A DNA stretch of 62,329 bases from DATGZX01 sp035296965 (lineage in GTDB: Bacteria > Planctomycetota > Planctomycetia > Gemmatales > Gemmataceae): NCBI GenBank assembly GCA_035296965.1, contig DATGZX010000255.1, positions 1 to 62,329 on the forward strand, read 5' to 3'. Positions 37,061 to 44,781 of this stretch are shown piece after piece. A model generated the notes under the pieces. The model had not been told where the DNA came from, searched no databases, and was given only the letters and a program-made list of their open reading frames with translations. Position 1 is the first letter of the stretch. Every line of letters starts with the position of its first letter. The position numbers and the translations under genes were made by a program.

Positions 37061-37132
37061 CCGTAGCCGCATTCGCCAGAATGCGGGCTATCTCATGGAG
37101 TTTCACCCGCATTCTGGCGAATGCGGTTACGG
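37061..37132. repeat. Dispersed 27-bp inverted repeat (CCGTAGCCGCATTCG family)
   Basis: Left arm 37061-37087 and right arm 37106-37132 are inverted copies of one 27-bp sequence (CCGTAGCCGCATTCGCCAGA and on), with a single mismatch and an 18-bp loop. It stands between the beta-barrel gene and the decahaem cytochrome gene. The RNA hairpin is strong enough to end or pause transcription, but it has no U tract. It looks like one of the mobile palindromic repeats of this genome. Confidence 0.85.
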
Positions 37133-37319
37133 CCCATCGCTGTTGACCACACGCTGCATAAAGTATCCGCTCGACTAGACCGGAACTGTCGGGTTGTGCG
37201 CAGTCTGCGCGGACTGGGAAAAAGCACCTTGCCTGGTAATTGTTCGGGGACCTGGCTATAGTCCTTGGCCTTCGGCCCGGGATCGCATTTTCTTGTCGGA
37301 CAGGGAGGTCAGGCGTCTC

Positions 37320-40300
37320 ATGGCGAGCAACAATCCATTGAGACCTGCAAGTTTGGGTTGGCTCTGTCTGGTGACCGGGTTGGTTGTGGCCGGCACCCTG
37401 GCTGGACTGCGCGCTCCGTTAGTCGCGCAAGCACAGGTCCCGCAGGCCGAGGCCCAACGTGCTGGAGAGCCCTTCCCTCTCCCGCCGCAGTTGCAAGGAG
37501 TCGATCTGCTCCGGCAAACGGCGGCAGAAGCGGCAGCGAAGAGCGCCGGCTGCATTTCTTGCCATGCCGGTTCGCATGATCCTCATGAAAAAGATACGCT
37601 GCGCCTGGGCTGCATCGATTGTCATGGCGGCGACGCGAACTGCACGTCCAAAGAAGGCGCCCACGTGGCCGCCCGCTTCCCGGAGGTCTGGCGCAGCGCG
37701 GCCAATCCCGTGCGCTCCTATACGCTGCTCAACCACGAGTCGCCGGAATTCGTGCGCTTCATCAACCCGGGCGACCTACGTATCGCGCATATCAGTTGCG
37801 GCACCGCGAACTGCCATCCGCGCGAGGTACTGGAAAACCGCAAAAGCATGATGACGCATGGCTGCATGCTCTGGGGCGCTGCCCTTTACAACAACGGAGC
37901 CATCCCCAACAAATGGCCGCGCTATGGCGATAGCTACAGCATGAATGGCGTGCCGCAGCGCGTGCAGACAGTTCCTCCGCCGACGGAGGAGGAGCTCCGT
38001 AAGAAGGGCGTGCTGCCTTATTTGGAACCGTTGCCACGCTTCGAGATGACCCAGCCGGGCAATATCCTCCGCATATTCGAACGCGGCGGCCGGTTCCGTC
38101 CGGAAATCGGCATTCCCGAGCGCGAGGAAGATGCCGGCCGGCCACGCACCCGGCTCAGCGTCCGCGGCCTGGGTACCCAAAATCGGACTGATCCCACGAT
38201 GCTGGGCGTGCAGAGAACGCGGTTGTTTGACCCGACTTTGAATTTCCTCGGCACCAATGATCATCCCGGCGACTACCGTTCCAGTGGCTGTACCGCTTGC
38301 CATGTCATCTATGCGAATGACCGCTCGCCCGTGGACTCCGGTCCGTATGCACGCTACGGCAACAGGGGTTTGAGTTTTACAACCGACCCGACAATCCCGC
38401 ACGACGAGCCGGGCCACCCCATCGAGCACAAGTTCACGACCGGCATTCCCAGTAGCCAGTGCATCGTTTGCCATGTGCATCCCGGCACCAATGTCCTCAA
38501 CAGCTATCTCGGCTACATGTGGTGGGATGAGGAAACGGACGGCCAATTAATGTATCCCACCAAGCAAAGGTACCCGACGGCCGAACAGCTTACGCAATCG
38601 CAACTGTCCAATCCTGATGACGCGTCTTCGCGAGGCCTTTGGACCGACCCTGTGTTTCTGGAACACGTTGCAGAACTGAACCCGCAAGCCCGGCACACAC
38701 AATTCGCCGACTTCCACGGCCACGGCTGGGTCTTCCGTGCGGTCTACAAGAAGGACCGCAAGGGGAACCTTCTCGATGACCAGGGAAAGGTCATTCCAGA
38801 AGTAACTACCGAGAAACTCTTGGCTGCCATGCGTGTCCCTTCCGAGGTCCAAGACCAACTCCTTGAGCACGCCCGCCGGGGTGACTACAATCCGCGGCTG
38901 CAAAAGCCGGCCGGCGTGCCCGTTCATCTGCTCGACATCCACCTGGAAAAAGGCATGCACTGCATCGATTGCCACTTCGTGCAGGACGTGCATGGCAACA
39001 CCAAGCTGCAAGGAGAGGTGCGCGCAGCCATTGAAATTCAGTGCACCGACTGCCACGGAACCGTCAGCGCTCGGCCGTCGCTGCGCACCAGCGGGCCGGC
39101 CGCATACACCTCATCGCGGGAAGGAGGCAGAAGCCTCGAGGCACTGCGGACTCCATTCGGCCAACGCCGGTTCGAGCGCCAGGGCCAGAAGATCGTGCAA
39201 AGGTCAATGGTGGAGAAAGACCTGGCCTGGGAGATTTCCCAGGTTTGCGACGTGATCAATCCGAATGACAAGCAACATTACAACCCCCGCGCTGCCCTGG
39301 CCAAGACCGTCCGCTTCGACGACGGCGGCAAGATGGTTTGGGGCGACGTGCCACGCGATGGCCATTGTGCTCACGCTAATGAAAACATGAGCTGCATCGC
39401 CTGCCATTCCTCGTGGAATCCGAGCTGCTTTGGCTGCCATCTGCCGCAAAAGGCAAATAAAAAGATGCCTGCGCTGCACAACGAGGGCGACGTCGCCCGC
39501 AATTACATCTCTTATGATTTCCAGACGCTGCGCGATGATGTCTACATGCTCGCCCACGACGGCGATGTCACCGGCAACCGTATCGGTCCTGCCCGCTCGT
39601 CGTGCGCCGTGCACGTCAGTTCCTTCAACGCGGACCGCGAGCAAATCTACGTGCAGCAGCAGACGGTTTCCGGCGAGGGCCTGAGCGGCATCGCCTTCAG
39701 CAGCAACGTACCGCATACGGTCCGCGGCCGGGACGCCACCAAGCAATGCACCGACTGCCATCTTTCCAAGAACGATGACAACAACGCCATCATGGCCCAG
39801 CTGCTCATGCAAGGAACCAACTATGTGAACTTCATGGGCCGATATTGCTGGCTCGCGGCCGGCGAGCATGGTCTGAACGCAGTAGAGGTGACCGAGTTAG
39901 AGGCGCCGCAAGCCGTCATTGGCAGCACGCTGCATGAGCTGGCCTTCCCAGATTTCTTCCACAAGCACGTGGCACGCGGCCGCAACCTCGTGCATGCCCA
40001 CGAACATCCCGGCAAGGATATCAGCGACAACGTGCTGCACCCCTTCCGCAAAACGGAAGTCCTGGCCATGCAAAATCGCGGCGAATACCTGTACGCCGCC
40101 TGCGGCGAAGGTGGCCTGCGCGTTTTCGACATCGCCTTCATTGACGACAAGGGATTCTCCGAACGCATCACGACGGCGCCGGTCTCTCCCCTGGGCCAAA
40201 AGTTCTATGTGCCGACGAAATATGCGGTGGCCATCGCCTCGCCCGCCACACTCGCCCCCGACCCGACACGCAAGCATGCGCCCGTCAACCGCGAACCGTC

Positions 40301-41222
40301 CGTAGCGGGGCTCTATGGCTATCTCTATGTGCTCGATCGGTTCGAGGGCCTGATCCTGGTCGGCGCCGCCACCGTCATCGACGGCAACCCGCTGAACAAC
40401 TTCCTGAAGCGCGAGCTGACTTTCAACCCGAACGGCATCCTCTGCGGCGGGCGCAGCATCACGATTGTCGGCACTTACGCCTATATCTGCTGCGACGCGG
40501 GCTTGGTGGTGGTCTCGCTCGATGATCCCAAGCATCCGGAGGTCAAGTCCGTCGTGGGCGACGATTGTCTCAAGCGGCCGCATGCTGTGCAGGTACAGTT
40601 CCGTTATGCCTACGTCTGCGACGACGAAGGCATCAAGGTCCTCGACGTGACTGACCTGGCCCAGCCGCACCTTGTTGCCCGGCTCGACCTTGCCGGGGCC
40701 CAGAGCATCTACCTGGCCCGCACCTACGCCTATGTGGCCGCCGGCGCGCAGGGCCTCGTGATTCTGGATATCGAGAAGCCGCAGGAGCCCCGGATCGACC
40801 AGATCTACAACGCCAACGGCTGCATTAACGACCTTCACGACGTGAAATTGGGTATCACCTACGTGAGCGAGTTCGCTTACCTGGCTGACGGCAAGAATGG
40901 TTTGCGGGTAGTGCAACTCACGTCGCCGGAGACGCCAGGCAACGACGGCTTCAGCCCCCGGCCGACGCCGCAGCTCATCGCCACTTACAAACTCCCCCAC
41001 GGCGGCCAGGCGCTGGCGGTCGCCAAAGCCCTCGATCGCGACCGTGCCGTCGACGAGAGTGGCAATCAAATCGGTGTCTTCGGCCGCGTGGGCGCCAAGC
41101 CGTTGAGCCTGGAAGAGCAACGCAAACTCTATCTGCGTAATGGGCAGCTGTGGAAGGCGTCGGATGATCCCTTCGACAAGATGTACCGCCAGACACGAAC
41201 GACAGGCTCGGCCCGGCCTTAG
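37320..41222 (+). CDS. Exported decahaem cytochrome c fused to an LVIVD beta-propeller
   Basis: 1300 residues. Signal peptide at about 13-40 (LGWLCLVTGLVVAGTLAGL, then QAQ). Ten haem-attachment sites can be read: CISCH 78, CIDCH 98, CGTANCH 160 (a CX4CH site), CTACH 324, CIVCH 381, CIDCH 548, CTDCH 575, CIACH 692, CFGCH 703 and CTDCH 810. From about 920 to 1240 there are five or more LVIVD-type blades (EYLYAACGEGGLRVFDIA, TYAYICCDAGLVVVSLDDPKHPEVK, FRYAYVCDDEGIKVLDVTD, TYAYVAAGAQGLVILDIEKPQEPR). The gene follows a beta-barrel gene. A periplasmic or surface electron-transfer role is likely; substrate unknown. I use ATG 37320, after GGAGG, because it gives a signal peptide; 42 codons upstream are open but untypical. 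Confidence 0.88.
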   Translation: MASNNPLRPASLGWLCLVTGLVVAGTLAGLRAPLVAQAQVPQAEAQRAGEPFPLPPQLQGVDLLRQTAAEAAAKSAGCISCHAGSHDPHEKDTLRLGCIDCHGGDANCTSKEGAHVAARFPEVWRSAANPVRSYTLLNHESPEFVRFINPGDLRIAHISCGTANCHPREVLENRKSMMTHGCMLWGAALYNNGAIPNKWPRYGDSYSMNGVPQRVQTVPPPTEEELRKKGVLPYLEPLPRFEMTQPGNILRIFERGGRFRPEIGIPEREEDAGRPRTRLSVRGLGTQNRTDPTMLGVQRTRLFDPTLNFLGTNDHPGDYRSSGCTACHVIYANDRSPVDSGPYARYGNRGLSFTTDPTIPHDEPGHPIEHKFTTGIPSSQCIVCHVHPGTNVLNSYLGYMWWDEETDGQLMYPTKQRYPTAEQLTQSQLSNPDDASSRGLWTDPVFLEHVAELNPQARHTQFADFHGHGWVFRAVYKKDRKGNLLDDQGKVIPEVTTEKLLAAMRVPSEVQDQLLEHARRGDYNPRLQKPAGVPVHLLDIHLEKGMHCIDCHFVQDVHGNTKLQGEVRAAIEIQCTDCHGTVSARPSLRTSGPAAYTSSREGGRSLEALRTPFGQRRFERQGQKIVQRSMVEKDLAWEISQVCDVINPNDKQHYNPRAALAKTVRFDDGGKMVWGDVPRDGHCAHANENMSCIACHSSWNPSCFGCHLPQKANKKMPALHNEGDVARNYISYDFQTLRDDVYMLAHDGDVTGNRIGPARSSCAVHVSSFNADREQIYVQQQTVSGEGLSGIAFSSNVPHTVRGRDATKQCTDCHLSKNDDNNAIMAQLLMQGTNYVNFMGRYCWLAAGEHGLNAVEVTELEAPQAVIGSTLHELAFPDFFHKHVARGRNLVHAHEHPGKDISDNVLHPFRKTEVLAMQNRGEYLYAACGEGGLRVFDIAFIDDKGFSERITTAPVSPLGQKFYVPTKYAVAIASPATLAPDPTRKHAPVNREPSVAGLYGYLYVLDRFEGLILVGAATVIDGNPLNNFLKRELTFNPNGILCGGRSITIVGTYAYICCDAGLVVVSLDDPKHPEVKSVVGDDCLKRPHAVQVQFRYAYVCDDEGIKVLDVTDLAQPHLVARLDLAGAQSIYLARTYAYVAAGAQGLVILDIEKPQEPRIDQIYNANGCINDLHDVKLGITYVSEFAYLADGKNGLRVVQLTSPETPGNDGFSPRPTPQLIATYKLPHGGQALAVAKALDRDRAVDESGNQIGVFGRVGAKPLSLEEQRKLYLRNGQLWKASDDPFDKMYRQTRTTGSARP

Positions 41223-41304
41223 GCGCCTTCGATCCAATCGTCTTCAGTGCTCAGCACAAAATTCGGTGGCGAGGGAATGAGGGTTAGCGGCGCGTGCCGG
41301 ACTA

Positions 41305-41520
41305 CCCCGGAGGGGTTGCAGCCCACAGCCCAGGGTCGCGGTGCTCCGCGCACCCTGGGAACAGCGTCCCACGAAACGGCCCTACCCGGAACGGGTTGCA
41401 CAGACCGATTCGTGTGGGTCGCTGCAACCCCCTCGGCGTAGGAAAACCGCGGAGCACCATTTCCCCAGGGTGCGCGGAGTACCGCGACCCTGGGCTTTGT
41501 TGTGAAACGCCTACGGCGTA
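41305..41520. repeat. Composite inverted repeat (AGCCCAGGGTCGCGG family)
   Basis: Two inverted copies of a 33-36 bp palindrome-bearing unit, 41328-41360 and 41461-41495 (each containing CCCAGGGTCGCGG and CGCGCACCCTGGG), surround a 100-bp core. The core and flanks carry GGGTTGCA (41314, 41394), its inverse TGCAACCC (41423) and CTCGGCGTAGG / CCTACGGCGTA. This is a dispersed planctomycete-type repeat, downstream of the cytochrome gene and against a decayed gene region. Confidence 0.8.
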
Positions 41521-41572
41521 AATGGCCGCCAGCGCCAAACTCTATCTTTGATAAGCGGTTGTTCCTTGGCTG

Positions 41573-41833
41573 TTAGCCGCCATGCCCACCTACGTTTCCT
41601 CTATGCTTCCCTAACCCGATGAACTTATTCAGGTGCTCAGCCATATCCGGCCAATGGATGCCCTAACCACCACCGGCGACCCGCCAGTTCTTTCGCTGGG
41701 CCGCGGTGGCATGGAGCAAGCGAGGATACCAAGCGAGCGGGACCGTGATGGTCCGCCCGTCCCGGAGCCCGACACTCAAGGTGTCTTTCGTGAATTTCAC
41801 TTGAGTGACTCGCTCGTCAGCCGTCAGTGCCAA
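41573..41833 (-). pseudogene. DUF2442-family gene interrupted by an in-frame amber codon
   Basis: Minus-strand reading from TTG 41833 gives VTQVKFTKDTLSVGLRDGRT, ITVPLAWYPRLLHAT and NWRVAGGG, the DUF2442 family. The next codon is TAG at 41665-41663, and then the same frame continues GIHWPDMAEHLNKFIG up to TAA at 41573. The family motif is GGG-x-GIHWP, so the amber codon replaces exactly one residue (usually Glu or Tyr), and only a single base change (GAG or TAC/TAT to TAG) is needed. DUF2442 proteins often sit beside DUF4160 in toxin-antitoxin-like pairs; none is seen here. Start is uncertain. Readthrough is possible but not shown. Confidence 0.75.
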
Positions 41834-41892
41834 AATGCCAATGCCAAGCCTCCAAGAATGCCCGCTGATGTTTGATGTAACGACCAGCCGTG

Positions 41893-42629
41893 CTATTTCG
41901 TTGCAGGTTGGACTGGTCCGACGACCTGGCGGCGCACGGCCGCGGGCGTGTCTTCCCATGCGTTCATGTAAGTCTCTTCCAGTGGCACGAGGACATGGGC
42001 GCCAGGGGCGATGAAGAGGGGCATGTCCGGCAGCGGATCGCCAAGACCAATCGTCTCAATGTGTGCGTCTTGCACGCCAGCAGATTCGTACGATGCAAGT
42101 ACTCGATTCTGATGGGAAGGCAACTCGAAGTCCTCACGATCGAACTGATCCCAAATGGCCTTGTGAATGCCGGCCGGATCGCGTGTCGTCGGTGGAAAGA
42201 GATCGAGCACCAGGACGTGGATGCCCTGTTGCATCGCGTCGGCAATCTTGGCGACAAACTGGTCCAGGGCCCGATCGCCGTCTTTGTTCCCCGGCGAGAC
42301 GATTTCAATGAAGGCCACGATGCGTCCGAGGTGATGGCGGATCGTGATGCGATCAGCTTTTTCCGCGTAATAGGCCTTGTCCGTTTGCCTGTGGATTCTC
42401 GTTTTCGGCCGTTCGAGTACCGCCGTGCCCGCTGGCGCCATTTCGTCGGGCGCGGCCAGTTCAACGGTCAGGACATCCGCTTCTTTCGGTCCGCTTCGCT
42501 GTTCCACAAGGGCTGACAGACCCGGCGGCAGCCGTCCACGATTCAGCGCACGGCCGATCTCCCAGGCCCACCCCTGGTGGAAATGATGGAAAAGCCTGAC
42601 GGAACGCGGGTCCAATCATGTAGCGGCAT
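41893..42629 (-). pseudogene. DUF4058 gene with an N-terminal one-base frameshift
   Basis: The ATG at 42629 has a good ribosome site (AGAGGTG) and promoter, and encodes MPLHDWTRVPSG, the typical DUF4058 start. The main body, LFHHFHQGWAWEIGRALNRG through VVGPVQPATK (240 codons), is in another frame. Inserting one C in GGCTTTTCC near 42594 joins them perfectly as ...VPSGLFHHFHQGW. So one base has been lost in the gene, or in the assembly. Translation from an in-frame TTG at 42615 could make a slightly short protein. Family function is unknown; members resemble Uma2/PD-(D/E)XK nuclease-like sequences (IVAFIEIVSPGNKD). Confidence 0.78.
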
Positions 42630-42650
42630 ATGTCACCTCTTTATTTGGAT

Positions 42651-42680
42651 ATTGTAGCAGAGCCAGAATTTCGTTCACAA
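42651..42680 (-). promoter_or_regulatory. Promoter of the DUF4058 gene
   Basis: On the minus strand TTGTGA (42680-42675) and TACAAT (42656-42651) are spaced by 18 bp. This gives a short leader of about 15 nt before AGAGGTG and the ATG at 42629. Confidence 0.55.
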
Positions 42681-42685
42681 GCTGC

Positions 42686-42714
42686 TTGACTGCCAGCGAG
42701 CAGCCACTTATACT
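42686..42714 (+). promoter_or_regulatory. Sigma-70 promoter for the 42.8-44.7 kb genes
   Basis: TTGACT (42686-42691) and TATACT (42709-42714) with a 17-bp spacer, both five of six to consensus. It is back-to-back with the DUF4058 promoter and lies 86 bp before the start at 42800. Confidence 0.65.
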
Positions 42715-42799
42715 CGGTATCACTTAGTTATACACGCGTCTGCCAAAGGATTTGGTTGCAGGGCGCTGGATGCACTGTTCGACAGCCTGACTTTGTACG

Positions 42800-43156
42800 A
42801 TGAAATCGCTGTTGCGCTGCCGCCTGATTGCTGTCGCCGCTTTGACGATGTACCTCGTGGTACACGTCTTTGCCAGCGCGCTGCATCATCACGGAACGGA
42901 AGCAGGTTCATCAGCTCTTGAGACTACCTGCGAGGGGGATAGCCAGCGCTCCACGGCAAGCTCAACGGCTATCGAGGAAGACGGGGAAGAAACCTGCCTA
43001 CTTTGCGCCGTCCTGCACCTGGCTCAATGCCTGCCGACAGCGACATCCCTTCAAGCAGTCGCGTCCCTCGACGACGACGTCATCTGTGCACTTCGGATCA
43101 GGTCTCCGTATCCACTCAAGTTCAGCACCCACTCGCGTGCTCCGCCAATGATCTGA
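42800..43156 (+). CDS. Small exported CxxC protein of unknown function
   Basis: 118 residues: an N-terminal signal anchor (LIAVAALTMYLVVHVFASA) with a following LHHHG motif, an acidic Ser/Thr-rich middle, then EETCLLCAVLHLAQCLP with a CxxC pair, possibly a metal- or thiol-binding site. The His-rich and CxxC layout resembles small envelope metal-handling proteins (DUF2946-like), but I do not claim a family. It is 86 bp downstream of a good promoter and is the first gene before the pseudopilin. Confidence 0.65.
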   Translation: MKSLLRCRLIAVAALTMYLVVHVFASALHHHGTEAGSSALETTCEGDSQRSTASSTAIEEDGEETCLLCAVLHLAQCLPTATSLQAVASLDDDVICALRIRSPYPLKFSTHSRAPPMI

Positions 43157-43303
43157 CCGCAATCGCCGGGCTTAGCCCGCGCTTCCCCTGAAGCATCTTC
43201 GAAAACTAGATTACTGGTGCGTGTCCTCCACGTGGCGAGGCCACTTCACCGACACATGCCACGAGTGTGATACCTCCTCGTTCTTATTTCCGGGGACTTC
43301 ATC

Positions 43304-44314
43304 ATGATTACTGCGCGCGATCGTCGTGCATTTACTCTGATCGAACTACTAGTCGTCATCGCGATCATTGCCGTTCTTGTTGGCCTGTTGCTGCCGGCCG
43401 TGCAGAAGGTCCGCGAAGCGGCCAGCCGCATGAAATGCGCCAACAATCTCAAGCAAATCGGACTGGCTCTGCACAACTATCATGACCCCTTCGGTAAGTT
43501 TCCCCCCGGTTACATCGATGGCAATGCAATCGCCAGCAGCACCCCCGACAACGACGTGGGACCGGGATGGGGCTGGGCCTCTTTCTTGCTGCCCTATATC
43601 GAACAGGGCAATGTCTACAACCAGATCAATTTCAGCCAGGGAGTGGGAATCGGAAGCAACGTGGCGGTCAGCCAGTTTCCGCTGGTGATTTTCCAATGTC
43701 CCTCAGACGGTCTCCAGCAGGCTTTCCCCGTCTACGACAGTACCTTTACCACTCCTATCGCCACGGTGGCGCACGGCAACTACGTCGGCTGCAACGGCTG
43801 GGTGGAATGCTTTAACAACGCAGGCGGAGGCTACCAAGGCGGCGTCGGCAACGATGGCCTACCCGGCATTGCAGGCCCTGGTGGCGACGGCCTGTTTTAT
43901 CGCAACAGCAAGAATAGGATCGCCAGTGTCACTGACGGTCTGAGCAACACCATCTTCGTCGGCGAGCGCTCCAGCAACCATTCTCCCAGCACGTGGACCG
44001 GCGCCGTGACAGGAGGAAGGTGCCCCGCCTGGATGGCGAACCAACCCCCCACTCCCTACTCTCTCCCCCCCGGGCCCCCCTACGACAATGCGGACTTCGA
44101 CGAGGCCCTCATCCTCTCCCACGGGAACGCCACGCACCTGCCCAGCGCCGACTTCCCGATCTATGACCCCGATACTTTTTACAGCTTACATCCAGGGGGC
44201 GCGAACTTCGTATTCGGCGACGGCTCGGTGCATTTCCTCGCCAAGAATATCGACGGCTCCACTTATCAAGCCCTCTGCACGATAGCCGGCGGCGAGGTGC
44301 TCGGCGATTGGTGA
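43304..44314 (+). CDS. DUF1559 prepilin-type protein (H-X9-DG motif)
   Basis: 336 residues. The N-terminus has a type IV prepilin/pseudopilin signal with cleavage at A9-F10 (RRAFTLIELLVVIAIIAVL, Glu at +5), followed by the QKVREAASRMKCANNLKQIGLALHNYHD block. The C-terminus contains H296-X9-DG (LHPGGANFVFGDGSVHF), the signature of the DUF1559 family, which is hugely expanded in planctomycetes. It is likely processed by a prepilin peptidase and assembled with a type II secretion/pilus-like system or in the envelope. The precise role is unknown. GGGGA precedes the ATG. Confidence 0.95.
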   Translation: MITARDRRAFTLIELLVVIAIIAVLVGLLLPAVQKVREAASRMKCANNLKQIGLALHNYHDPFGKFPPGYIDGNAIASSTPDNDVGPGWGWASFLLPYIEQGNVYNQINFSQGVGIGSNVAVSQFPLVIFQCPSDGLQQAFPVYDSTFTTPIATVAHGNYVGCNGWVECFNNAGGGYQGGVGNDGLPGIAGPGGDGLFYRNSKNRIASVTDGLSNTIFVGERSSNHSPSTWTGAVTGGRCPAWMANQPPTPYSLPPGPPYDNADFDEALILSHGNATHLPSADFPIYDPDTFYSLHPGGANFVFGDGSVHFLAKNIDGSTYQALCTIAGGEVLGDW

Positions 44315-44343
44315 TCGTCCTATTCCGACGGAGGAGTTCAGCT

Positions 44344-44742
44344 ATGCGCGTGCAATCACGTTTTGCCGTGTTGCTTTGCTTGCTGGCGTGCGGCGGCTGC
44401 GGCAAGAAATCGACCGATGAGTTGATCGCGAATTTGAAGTCGCCCCAAGAGGGAGAGCGGATCACAGCGGTCCGTCTCTTACAGCAGCGAACGGGGGATG
44501 CGGCAAAAGTCGTCCCCGCGCTGACCGAAGCCCTCAAGTCCAAGGAGGGCGACATTCGCTGGAGCGCCGCCATCGGGCTTGGGTACTTTGGCGAACAAGC
44601 TGAGGAGGCCATCCCCGCGCTCCAGGCGGCGAAGACAGACCGTGACGCCAGGGTCCGCGAGGCGGCCGGCGTCGCCCTGTTTCGCATTGATCCGGCAAAT
44701 TTTCCCGACCCATCCAAACAGCCAGCAAAGCGGAGAAGATGA
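44344..44742 (+). CDS. HEAT-repeat lipoprotein
   Basis: 132 residues. The signal peptide ends in a lipobox-like LLACGGCGKK, so the protein is probably lipid-anchored. The rest consists of two to three HEAT repeats (GERITAVRLLQQRTGDAAKVVPALTEAL, GDIRWSAAIGLGYFGEQAEEAIPALQAA, DARVREAAGVALFRID), a scaffold for protein-protein binding. It begins 30 bp after the DUF1559 stop with a strong GGAGGAG site, so the two are an operon. The pairing with a pseudopilin suggests a helper for its assembly, which is inference. Confidence 0.85.
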   Translation: MRVQSRFAVLLCLLACGGCGKKSTDELIANLKSPQEGERITAVRLLQQRTGDAAKVVPALTEALKSKEGDIRWSAAIGLGYFGEQAEEAIPALQAAKTDRDARVREAAGVALFRIDPANFPDPSKQPAKRRR

Positions 44743-44781
44743 TTGCAACGAACCCTAGTTGCCTCCGTCGCCGTCGATCAT

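Noticed and set aside
39897..41237. 446-codon open frame antisense to the decahaem-propeller gene
   Set aside because: No recognisable protein; it mirrors the regular codon use of the LVIVD blades on the plus strand.
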